DNA of 7,472 bases from DATAEG01 sp036258135 (GTDB taxonomy: Bacteria > Actinomycetota > Actinomycetes > Mycobacteriales > Jatrophihabitantaceae), in NCBI GenBank assembly GCA_036258135.1, contig DATAEG010000167.1, positions 1 to 7,472 of the forward strand. The letters are read 5' to 3'. The notes under the pieces were generated by a model, which was not told the origin of the DNA, ran no database searches, and worked only from the letters and a program-made list of their open reading frames with translations. Positions 1-5,568 of this stretch are shown piece by piece. Both the position numbers and the translations under genes were made by a program. Positions within the stretch are counted from its first letter, which is position 1, and each line of letters opens with the position of its first letter.

Positions 1-1326
1 CGGACCCCAGATGACCACCCCATGACCCTCGAGGTCGATACCGCGCCGCCCGGCCCGCCCGGTCAGCTGGGTGTACTCGCCAGGGGTCAGGTCGACGTGC
101 GTGTCCCCGTTGAACTTGCGCAGCCGGTCGAGCACGACCGACCGGGCCGGCATGTTGATACCCAGTGCCAGCGTTTCGGTGGCGAACACGGCCTTCACCA
201 GACCGGCACTGAACAGCTCCTCGACGGTCTCCTTGAAGGCGGGCACCAGGCCGGCGTGGTGGGCGGCCAAGCCGCGGCGCAACCCGTCCAGCCAGTCCCA
301 GTAGCCGAGCACGGCGAGATCCTCACTGGCCAGGCCCGCGGTGCGGGCCTCGGCGATCGCCTCGATCTCGGACCGCTCGTCCTCGCCGGTCAGCCACATC
401 CCGGACTGGACGCAGCTGCGCACTGCGGCGTCGCAGCCAGCCCGGCTGAAGATGAACACAATGGCCGGGAGCAGCGCTTCCCGGTCGAGACGGGCGATGA
501 CGTCGGGGTAGCTCGGCGGGCGCCAGCCGCGCACTGGACGCGGCCCGCGCAGCCGGCCGCGGCTGCCCGGATCCATGCGGCGCAGCCGGTCGGAGACGTG
601 CCGCAGCAGTTGCGGGTCCAGAACCGTCTGGGCGGCATCGTCGAACAGATCGAACAGCTGGTTGCCGACGAGCATGTGCTGCCAGAGCGGCACCGGCCGT
701 TGCTCGTGGACGATCACCTCGGTCCTGCCGCGCACCGTGGCCAGCCACTCGCCGAACTCCTCGGCGTTCGACACCGTGGCCGAGAGGGCCGCGATCTGGA
801 CCGACTCGGGCAGGTGGATGATCACTTCCTCCCACACCGCGCCACGGAACTGGTCACCGAGGTAGTGCACCTCGTCGAGCACGACGAAGCTGAGCCCGCG
901 CAGCGCGTCGCTGCCGACGTAGAGCATGTTGCGCAGCACCTCGGTGGTCATGACCACGACGGGCGCGAAGGGGTTAATGCTGACGTCGCCGGTCAGCAAC
1001 CCGACCCGGTCGGCGCCATACCTGCCGACGAGATCGCGGTACTTCTGGTTCGACAGGGCCTTGATCGGCGTCGTGTAGAAGCACTTGCCTCCGGTGCGGA
1101 CCGCCCGGTGCACCGCGAATTCGCCGACTACCGTCTTGCCCGCGCCGGTGGGGGCGCATACGAGGACGGAGTGGCCGGCGAGCAGGCTCTCGATGCCCTC
1201 GAGCTGAAAATCGTCCAGCTCGAACGGGTACTCGGCACGGAACTCGGCGAGCTCAGGCGCCCGGCGCCGCGTCCGCGCCGCCTCATAAAGCTCGGCCGGC
1301 GTGGACGTCCGCGACTGCCCGGCCAT
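1..1326 (-). CDS. helY: HelY/Mtr4-like DEAD/DEAH-box (superfamily 2) RNA helicase, N-terminal half, cut by left edge
   Basis: An uninterrupted frame of 442 codons was read by hand from the ATG to the first base of the window, so the 3' half is missing. Helicase motifs appear in order: a Q-motif-like FELDDFQLEGI (35-45), Walker A APTGAGKT (58-65), Ia TTPIKALSNQKY (85-96), Ib TTEVLRNMLY (127-136), Walker B DEVH (151-154), motif III SAT (182-184), motif IV region IVFIFSRAGCD (289-299), the HHAG segment (356-359), motif V ATETLALGINMP (382-393) and motif VI QLTGRAGRRGID (420-431). Both RecA-like domains are therefore present. The pattern is that of the Ski2/Mtr4 family and of mycobacterial HelY (about 900 residues), an ATP-dependent 3'-5' helicase thought to act on RNA in the cytoplasm. 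The start fits because the family N-terminus lies shortly before the FxLDDFQ segment. It is the last visible gene of the minus-strand operon, 10 nt after the lipid kinase. The exact substrate cannot be told. Confidence 0.95.
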   Translation of the reverse strand, partial: MAGQSRTSTPAELYEAARTRRRAPELAEFRAEYPFELDDFQLEGIESLLAGHSVLVCAPTGAGKTVVGEFAVHRAVRTGGKCFYTTPIKALSNQKYRDLVGRYGADRVGLLTGDVSINPFAPVVVMTTEVLRNMLYVGSDALRGLSFVVLDEVHYLGDQFRGAVWEEVIIHLPESVQIAALSATVSNAEEFGEWLATVRGRTEVIVHEQRPVPLWQHMLVGNQLFDLFDDAAQTVLDPQLLRHVSDRLRRMDPGSRGRLRGPRPVRGWRPPSYPDVIARLDREALLPAIVFIFSRAGCDAAVRSCVQSGMWLTGEDERSEIEAIAEARTAGLASEDLAVLGYWDWLDGLRRGLAAHHAGLVPAFKETVEELFSAGLVKAVFATETLALGINMPARSVVLDRLRKFNGDTHVDLTPGEYTQLTGRAGRRGIDLEGHGVVIWGP

Positions 1327-1329
1327 GTT

Positions 1330-1334
1330 CTCCA
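1330..1334 (-). promoter_or_regulatory. Ribosome binding site of helY
   Basis: On the minus strand TGGAG lies 3 nt before the ATG of helY, inside the 10-nt gap after the lipid kinase stop (TAG). The spacing is short for a Shine-Dalgarno site, but it is the only purine-rich element available, and translational coupling to the upstream gene is likely. Confidence 0.5.
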
Positions 1335-1336
1335 GG

Positions 1337-2260
1337 CTAGCCGGACGCGAGCCCCTTCACCCGAGCTCCGGGCGGGACGAGCACGGGAAGGGCCGCGGGC
1401 TCCGACCGGGACCTGAGCGGTAACGGGCCGACCCGCTCGCCGTCGGCCCAGCCGATCGTGTCCGCCTCGACGACGACCTCGGTTGCGATCTCGAACCGCA
1501 CCGCGGGGTGACCGACGTGACCGCCCACGTCGAGCTTGGGCGCCATCCGGGCCAGCGTGCGGCGGGTGATCGGGCCGACAATGCAGACGGTCAGCCGGCC
1601 GTCGTCGAGCCGGGCGTCCGGCACGATGAGCTTGCCGCCTCCGTACTGCGGAGCGTTACCGACACTGATCATGGTCGCGGTCAGGTGCTCGACCCTGCCG
1701 TCAAGGACGAGCCGGTACTGACGGGGCTTGAGCCGGAGGGCCTCCACCGCGATGGCCACGTCGTACCGGCGCGGTCCGCGCGGCCAGCGCAGCCGATCGG
1801 CCGTCTCGTTGACCGCCGAGTCGAAGCCGGTGCACAGCACGGTGAACCACCAGCGCGTCCCGGCGGCGCCCTCCGTCCGGCCGAGGTCGACCCGCCGCAC
1901 CGACCCCGCCCGCACCGCGTCCAAGAGCGCGGCGGCGGCCGGCACCGGATCGGCGGGGACGCCGAGCACGTCGGCTATGTCGTTGCCGGTGCCTGCTGGA
2001 ATGACGCCCATCGGCACGGTTCCCCCGGCCATCTCCTGAAGGACGGCATGGGCGGTGCCGTCGCCACCGAGGGTGAGCACGGCGTCGTGGCCGGATCTCG
2101 CGGAACGCACTGCGGCCCGGGTCTCGGCCGGGCCGGGGGCGCTCAGGACCGTGACGGTCGCGCCTTCGGATAGGCAGCGCACCACAGCCGGCGCCACGTC
2201 CGCGGCGGTGCGCACGCCCGCCGCAGGGTTGACGACCAGGGCGATCCGCGGCCGGCTCAC
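1337..2260 (-). CDS. Diacylglycerol kinase family lipid kinase (DagK/YegS type)
   Basis: This 307-residue soluble protein transfers phosphate from ATP to a lipid hydroxyl, most likely of diacylglycerol, at the inner face of the membrane. The N-terminal catalytic domain shows ALVVNPAAG (7-15), the nucleotide-binding LTLGGDGT (62-69) and GVIPAGTGND (85-94), which are hallmarks of the family. Further on, WWFTVLCTGFDSAVN and the RLRWPRGPRRY segment closely resemble mycobacterial diacylglycerol kinase Rv2252 as I remember it. A QYGGGKLIVPDARLDDGRL segment matches the family's C-terminal beta domain. I chose the GTG that opens SRPRIALVV: it lies 7 nt after the tatC stop and sits just before the first family motif. 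The frame stays open to 2425, but that stretch overlaps tatC and is arginine/serine-rich out-of-frame sequence. Length is normal. Lipid specificity is inferred; a sphingosine- or undecaprenol-type substrate cannot be excluded. Confidence 0.9.
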   Translation of the reverse strand: MSRPRIALVVNPAAGVRTAADVAPAVVRCLSEGATVTVLSAPGPAETRAAVRSARSGHDAVLTLGGDGTAHAVLQEMAGGTVPMGVIPAGTGNDIADVLGVPADPVPAAAALLDAVRAGSVRRVDLGRTEGAAGTRWWFTVLCTGFDSAVNETADRLRWPRGPRRYDVAIAVEALRLKPRQYRLVLDGRVEHLTATMISVGNAPQYGGGKLIVPDARLDDGRLTVCIVGPITRRTLARMAPKLDVGGHVGHPAVRFEIATEVVVEADTIGWADGERVGPLPLRSRSEPAALPVLVPPGARVKGLASG

Positions 2261-2267
2261 CGCCGGA

Positions 2268-3158
2268 TCACGGGATGGCCGAATGGTCGGTCGGCCCGTC
2301 GATGCGCTCCGGCACCGGGTTGATCTGCGAGGCGACGTCGTCGGGCAGTTCCTCGGCCTGCTTGGCCGCCGCCCGCTTGTCGCGGCGCCGGTCGTGCAGG
2401 AACGTGAAGAGCACGGCCGCCTCATACAGGATGATCATCGCCACGGCCATTGCCGACATGGTGAAGGGGTCGGTGGTCGGAGTGGCCACGCCGGCGAATA
2501 CGAAGATCAGGAAGATGGCCAGCCGCTGCCAGCGGCGCAGGAACTTGTAGGGCAGCACGTGCGCCAGGTTGAGCATGACGATCAACAGCGGCAGTTCGAA
2601 CGACGCCCCGAACACCACGAGCATCAACACCACGAAGTTGACGTAGGCCGTGACGCTCAACGCTGCCTGGGTTCCGGTGCCGGCGGAGTTCACCAGGATC
2701 GGCAGGCCCTTCCACAGGATCGCGTACGCGAGCCCAACGCCGAGGAAGAACAGCGCCGACGACAACGCGATGAAGATCAACGTGTATTTGCGCTCGTTCT
2801 TGCGCAGGCCGGGCGTGACGAAGGCCCAGAGCTGGTAGAGCCAGAACGGCGCGGTGATGATGGCGCCGGTGATGATCGAGATCTTCAGCCGGGTGACGAA
2901 GCCGTCCAGCGGAGCGAAGAAGTTCAGCGTGCACGGGCCGTCAGCCGATCCGCCGAGACGGTGCTGGTACGGCACCGCGCAATACGGCTTCTTTAATGCG
3001 CCGAGCACCTGGTTGTAGATCAGCCATCCGATCACTGCACCGATGGCCACGATGACGAAGGAGATGATGATCCGGCGGCGAAGTTCGCGCAGATGGTCCA
3101 TGACCGCCATGCGGCCCTCGGGATTGGTCCGGCGCGAGTGCCGCGGAAGGTGCACCAC
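2268..3158 (-). CDS. tatC: Twin-arginine translocase subunit TatC
   Basis: TatC is the membrane receptor that binds twin-arginine signal peptides and, with TatA/TatB, exports folded proteins. The 296-residue protein has the cytoplasmic signature HLRELRRR (22-29) and six hydrophobic segments, roughly 29-47, 92-110, 125-147, 172-194, 211-227 and 235-253. It also has the motif region YQLWAFVTPGLRKNERK (108-124), where E122 matches the signal-peptide-binding Glu103 of E. coli, and SFELPL (186-191), where E188 matches the intramembrane Glu170. The first external loop carries two cysteines (C60, C76). The tail from about 256 is basic, then acidic/proline-rich. The start is the first of two adjacent GTG codons, 5 nt after the upstream stop, with GGAAG 9 nt ahead. 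The frame is open to 3299, but that part overlaps the neighbour and is not family-like. Neighbours are the usual ones (pafC upstream, lipid kinase downstream), yet tatA is not adjacent. Confidence 0.97.
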   Translation of the reverse strand: MVHLPRHSRRTNPEGRMAVMDHLRELRRRIIISFVIVAIGAVIGWLIYNQVLGALKKPYCAVPYQHRLGGSADGPCTLNFFAPLDGFVTRLKISIITGAIITAPFWLYQLWAFVTPGLRKNERKYTLIFIALSSALFFLGVGLAYAILWKGLPILVNSAGTGTQAALSVTAYVNFVVLMLVVFGASFELPLLIVMLNLAHVLPYKFLRRWQRLAIFLIFVFAGVATPTTDPFTMSAMAVAMIILYEAAVLFTFLHDRRRDKRAAAKQAEELPDDVASQINPVPERIDGPTDHSAIP

Positions 3159-3163
3159 CGCGG

Positions 3164-3376
3164 TCAGCTTCCGTCGAAGGAGGCGCGCAACCGAGCGATC
3201 CGTGCCTGGATGGTCCGTGCGTCGGCGGCGACCGCCTGGAGCCCGTCGGTCGTGGGTTTCAGCCGGGCCAGATCCGCGCGCAGCCGGGCGGCCCGCCATC
3301 CCACCTGGTAGCCGCAGTAGCCCAGGACGAGCACGACGACGACCAGGGCCACGCCGAACGCGATCCAGGCCACCAC
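3164..3376 (-). CDS. Small single-pass membrane protein of unknown function in the tatA position
   Basis: The 70-residue product has an N-terminal hydrophobic helix (about residues 4-23, VALVVVVLVLGYCGY region) followed at once by a basic stretch (W27, R28, R31, R33). A predicted helical, charged tail runs to the end (about 28-66), with leucine/alanine spacing that could form an amphipathic or coiled-coil helix. The layout suggests a bitopic inner-membrane protein with a cytoplasmic C-terminus. It sits 10 nt after pafC and 5 nt before tatC, so it belongs to the operon, and its last codons carry the likely tatC ribosome binding site. Actinobacterial relatives often have tatA here, but this protein lacks TatA's short membrane helix with the FG hinge and the KLP segment, so I do not call it TatA. 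The start is the first of two adjacent GTG codons and has no strong Shine-Dalgarno site. I do not recognise the family. Confidence 0.75.
   Translation of the reverse strand: MVAWIAFGVALVVVVLVLGYCGYQVGWRAARLRADLARLKPTTDGLQAVAADARTIQARIARLRASFDGS
3168..3172 (-). promoter_or_regulatory. Ribosome binding site of tatC
   Basis: GGAAG on the minus strand lies 9 nt before the first GTG and 12 nt before the second. It favours the first GTG as the tatC start. It overlaps the end of the upstream small-protein gene, which suggests coupled translation. Confidence 0.5.
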
Positions 3377-3386
3377 GGCAGGGACT

Positions 3387-4343
3387 TTACTGCGACCCCG
3401 CCGGGTACGCCTCCAGAGCGGCCTTGGCCGTCACCTTGATCTCATCGGCGAGCCACTGCGGATCGAGCACAGCGACCCGGCCGTTCGAGCCGAGCACCAG
3501 CCGGCGCACCCAGGCCGGGTCGGAGACCCGCAGGCCGGCCACCCGGCCCTCGGGGGTGCCCACCACAGACTCGCACCGGTAGTACTCGCTCACCCACTCG
3601 TAGCCGGGACCGAGCTGAAGCTCGACGTGCAGATGCTCGGGTGCGGGCGCGTAGACGCCTTCGCTGCGGTCCGGTTCGATGAGGTCGTCCGGGACGTTCG
3701 CCGGCTCGTCCAGCACCTCGACGGACTCCATCCGATCGATGCGGAACACCCGAAGACCCTCGGCGCGCCGACACCACGCCTCGAGGTAGCGGCGCCGGTC
3801 GGCGGTGAACAACCGGATCGGGTCCACGGTCCGCTCCGTGGTCTCGTCCCGGGCCGCGGTGTAGTACCGCAGCGTCAGCGCCCGCCCTTCGTCCAGCGCG
3901 CGAGTCACCAAAGCCTCCGACGTCGCGTCGGTGTCCAGTGAAACGGTGACCGCATCGGCCGCGGCGACGGTTCCGCCGGCGGCGGTCTCCACCTTCGCCA
4001 GGGCGCGCTCGATGGCGTCGTGGTCAGCCAGGCCCGGGGTCTCCGCCAGGGTCCGGAGCGCGACCACCAGGGCCAGCGCCTCCTCGGCGGTCAGCCGCAG
4101 CGGCCGGGACATGCCGGCGTCGAACGTCACCGAGACCGAGTCGCTGGCGAACTCCAGATCGATCAGGTCGCCCGGGCCGTGGCCGGGCAGCCCGCACATC
4201 CAGAGCAGCTCGAGATCACGGCGCAGCTGGGCCTCCGAGACGTCGAAGTCGCGGGCCGCGTCGGCCAACGGGACGCCGGGATGCGCGAGCAGATACGGCA
4301 CCACTGCCAGCAACCGCGGCAGCCGCTCAGCGGCGCCGCTCAT
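3387..4343 (-). CDS. pafC: PafC, WYL-domain transcriptional regulator
   Basis: PafC pairs with PafB as a transcriptional activator of DNA-damage-response genes in mycobacteria, independent of LexA/RecA; the WYL domains are thought to sense a nucleic-acid ligand. The 318 residues match the usual PafC length (about 316). The N-terminal part (about 7-64) is helix-turn-helix-like: RLLAVVPYLLAHPGVPLADA, then DVSEAQLRRDLELLWMCGLPG. A middle segment begins at RLTAEEALALVVALRTLA (83-100). The WYL region spans about 153-210, with the PafC-type variant RRRYLEAWCR (183-192) and the arginine-bearing VFRIDRM (199-205). A C-terminal extension (about 238-312) contains WLADEIKVTAKAAL. The start ATG has a good ribosome binding site. 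Unlike in many relatives, it does not abut pafB but follows a 133-bp repeat-bearing spacer. It heads the closely packed run to helY. Confidence 0.95.
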   Translation of the reverse strand: MSGAAERLPRLLAVVPYLLAHPGVPLADAARDFDVSEAQLRRDLELLWMCGLPGHGPGDLIDLEFASDSVSVTFDAGMSRPLRLTAEEALALVVALRTLAETPGLADHDAIERALAKVETAAGGTVAAADAVTVSLDTDATSEALVTRALDEGRALTLRYYTAARDETTERTVDPIRLFTADRRRYLEAWCRRAEGLRVFRIDRMESVEVLDEPANVPDDLIEPDRSEGVYAPAPEHLHVELQLGPGYEWVSEYYRCESVVGTPEGRVAGLRVSDPAWVRRLVLGSNGRVAVLDPQWLADEIKVTAKAALEAYPAGSQ

Positions 4344-4350
4344 AACATTG

Positions 4351-4355
4351 CCTCT
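4351..4355 (-). promoter_or_regulatory. Ribosome binding site of pafC
   Basis: AGAGG on the minus strand ends 7 nt before the pafC ATG. This is the strongest Shine-Dalgarno match in the operon. It suggests that pafC is translated independently rather than by coupling to pafB, in line with the long spacer. Confidence 0.65.
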
Positions 4356-4365
4356 TCGCGCAAGC

Positions 4366-4414
4366 GCACATGCACCCCGCGGTCGGTCGCTGGTTCCGCA
4401 CCTGCACCCCCCGC
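4366..4414. repeat. Imperfect direct repeat in the pafB-pafC spacer
   Basis: GCACATGCACCCCGC (4366-4380) recurs as GCACCTGCACCCCCCGC (4398-4414), 32 bp on, with one substitution and two extra C. It lies in the pafC leader between the hairpin cluster and the ribosome binding site. The function is unknown. It may be a duplicated fragment of an intergenic repeat or two binding sites, or a chance effect of C-rich sequence. Confidence 0.35.
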
Positions 4415-4445
4415 AATCGCTGCGCGATTCCGCGGGGACCCCGCG
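4409..4445. repeat. Overlapping palindromes (hairpin cluster) between pafB and pafC
   Basis: Two overlapping inverted repeats are visible. The first pairs CCCCGC (4409-4414) with GCGGGG (4432-4437) and AATCGC (4415-4420) with GCGATT (4424-4429), leaving a 3-nt loop and a 2-nt bulge. The second is a perfect odd palindrome, CGCGGGG-A-CCCCGCG (4431-4445). The two are mutually exclusive in RNA because they share 4432-4437. Neither is followed by a T-run on the minus strand, so a classic intrinsic terminator is unlikely. Possible roles are a mobile intergenic palindrome of the REP type, an RNA processing or pausing site that sets the PafB:PafC ratio, or an alternating structure. The pairing is seen directly; any role is inference. 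Confidence 0.55.
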
Positions 4446-4446
4446 C

Positions 4447-4460
4447 GGCGCTGACGCGCC
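4447..4460 (-). other. Short hairpin just after pafB
   Basis: GGCGC and GCGCC face each other across a 4-nt loop, starting 16 nt past the pafB stop in the direction of transcription. The stem has only 5 bp and no T-run, so it is at most a weak stabilising or pausing structure before the larger palindromes. In such GC-rich DNA it may be chance. Confidence 0.3.
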
Positions 4461-4476
4461 TGCGATGCTCGCTCGC

Positions 4477-5451
4477 TCAAGACATGACCTTTTCGCGCAC
4501 TGGCTCGCCGGCCGCGATCTCGAGGCGGCGCCGCACCGCCGCCACCAGCTCAGGCGGTTCGAGCGCGACCGCGCTGGCGCCGGACGAGGCGATCAGGCTT
4601 GCGAACCAGTTGAGGTCGCTGAACGTCAGGACCATGACGTCCCCGTCCATACGGTGCTCAAGGCGGCGCAACGCCCCGGAGCCCGTGCCGTGGATCCGGA
4701 TCCGCGCCTCGCTGGTGGTGTCCGGTGACCGGCTGCGCACGTGCTTGAGCAAGTCGACACCCTCGGGCCGCTGCACCGCACCGCTCGGACCGAACGCGGA
4801 CACGGCACCCTCCACCCGCGACAGCCGGAAACTGCGCTCCTCGCCGCGGTCGCGGTCCAGGCCTACGAGGTACCAGCGCCCGCGCCACGACAGGACGCCC
4901 CACGGCTCGACGGTGCGCAGCTGCGGGACCGGCGCGCCCGCCTTGCGGTAGTCGAAGTGCACCGCCCTGCCGTCCCGCACCGCTTCGAGCAGCGCCGGCA
5001 ACTGAGGTTCGCTGGCGTCGACGTGCGGCACGGCGCCAGGGTTGCCGGTGACGTCGACGTCCACGCCACCGGAGCGCAGCTTGAGCAACGCGGAGCGGGC
5101 CGCCTCACCCAAGGTGGCCGACTGCCACAGCCGAGCGGCCAGGCCCACCGCGGTGGCCTCAGCCGGGTCGAACTCGATCGGCGGGAGCTCGTACTTCCCA
5201 CGTGCGATGCGATAGCCGTCCTCGGTGTCGAACGCGCTCGTCCGGCCGGTCTCGAGCGGGACGCCGAGCTCGCGCAGCTCGGCCTTGTCGCGTTCGAACA
5301 TCCGCTTGAACGCCTCTGCGGCCCGGGCGGTGCCGTCGTCGGCCTCGTAGCCGGGGACGGCGCGACGGATCTGTTCGGCAGTCAGGTACTGGCGGGTGGA
5401 GAGCAGCGCGAGGACGAGGTTGACCATCCGTTCCGCGCGCCGGGCCGCCAT
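4477..5451 (-). CDS. pafB: PafB, WYL-domain transcriptional regulator
   Basis: PafB is the partner of PafC in the DNA-damage-responsive activator described in mycobacteria; the name comes from linkage to the Pup ligase pafA, not from a role in pupylation. The 324 residues are close to the family's usual length (about 330). An N-terminal winged-helix region contains RMVNLVLALLSTRQYLTAEQ (8-27) and FKRMFERDKAELRELGVPLE (48-67). A helical middle (about 95-127) follows. The WYL domain shows AVHFDYRKAG (163-172), the literal WYL triplet in RWYLVG (192-197) and RSFRLSRVEG (206-215). A C-terminal extension (about 245-315) contains LNWFASLIASSGASAVALEP. I chose the ATG opening MAARRAERMVNL because mycobacterial PafB starts the same way. 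An in-frame GTG at 5541 would add 30 residues of unlikely sequence. No pafA lies upstream here; the next gene is divergent. Confidence 0.95.
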   Translation of the reverse strand: MAARRAERMVNLVLALLSTRQYLTAEQIRRAVPGYEADDGTARAAEAFKRMFERDKAELRELGVPLETGRTSAFDTEDGYRIARGKYELPPIEFDPAEATAVGLAARLWQSATLGEAARSALLKLRSGGVDVDVTGNPGAVPHVDASEPQLPALLEAVRDGRAVHFDYRKAGAPVPQLRTVEPWGVLSWRGRWYLVGLDRDRGEERSFRLSRVEGAVSAFGPSGAVQRPEGVDLLKHVRSRSPDTTSEARIRIHGTGSGALRRLEHRMDGDVMVLTFSDLNWFASLIASSGASAVALEPPELVAAVRRRLEIAAGEPVREKVMS

Positions 5452-5564
5452 GTCCTCGAACGTAATCCCTCGGTGTCCCGGCGCCGGTTCGGCGCGCAGG
5501 CCGGTGCCGGCCGACCCTCGAGCGCTGCGGGTTGCGGGCACCGTCCGATCATGCCAAATCGAGC
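5452..5564. promoter_or_regulatory. Divergent intergenic region between pafB and the DUF3866 gene
   Basis: This 113-bp stretch must hold the promoters of both divergent genes if neither is read through from elsewhere. I see no convincing -35/-10 pair on either strand. It is rich in dyads: a 10-bp self-complementary CCGGCGCCGG (5478-5487), an overlapping hairpin GCGCCG-GTT-CGGCGC (5481-5495), and GGCCGG-TG-CCGGCC (5499-5512). The first three lie where the pafB leader would be. The strip next to the DUF3866 start (about 5544-5570) is less GC-rich than its surroundings and is the likeliest promoter or operator zone. I looked by eye for the mycobacterial PafBC-dependent promoter pattern and saw no clear match. 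Confidence 0.5.
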
Positions 5565-5568
5565 ATGA
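5549..5568. promoter_or_regulatory. Candidate operator: inverted repeat at the DUF3866 start
   Basis: TCATGC (5549-5554) and GCATGA (5563-5568) form a perfect 6-bp inverted repeat with an 8-bp, A/T-containing spacer. The right arm overlaps the ATG of the DUF3866 gene. The size and geometry suit a dimeric regulator, but no bound protein is known. It could also be coincidence. Confidence 0.3.

Noticed and set aside
22..1416. 464-codon open frame on the plus strand
   Set aside because: It is antisense to helY, whose complete helicase motif set proves the minus strand is coding. The composition is that of a high-GC shadow frame.
1508..2173. 221-codon open frame on the plus strand
   Set aside because: It lies opposite the lipid kinase and shows no recognisable domain.
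2261..2425. Upstream extension of the lipid kinase to 2425
   Set aside because: The extra residues are an out-of-frame reading of the tatC 3' end, rich in Arg/Ser/Pro.
2055..2996. 313-codon open frame on the plus strand
   Set aside because: It runs opposite the lipid kinase and tatC and is a low-complexity, charged shadow of membrane-coding DNA.
3159..3299. Upstream extension of TatC to the first in-frame start at 3299
   Set aside because: It would overlap most of the small membrane protein gene and add 47 residues unlike any TatC; the GTG at 3158 has a ribosome binding site.
3164..3376. Calling the 70-residue protein TatA
   Set aside because: Size, position and rough layout fit, but the FG hinge and the KLP segment after the membrane helix are absent.
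4409..4445. Intrinsic (Rho-independent) terminator after pafB
   Set aside because: The stems are strong, but no T-run follows on the transcribed strand and pafC continues in the same direction.
5452..5541. GTG start of PafB at 5541
   Set aside because: It would add 30 residues of Ala/Gly/Arg-rich sequence; the ATG at 5451 gives the N-terminus known from mycobacterial PafB.
4741..5568. 275-codon open frame on the plus strand
   Set aside because: It is antisense to pafB, whose WYL and winged-helix motifs fix the coding strand.
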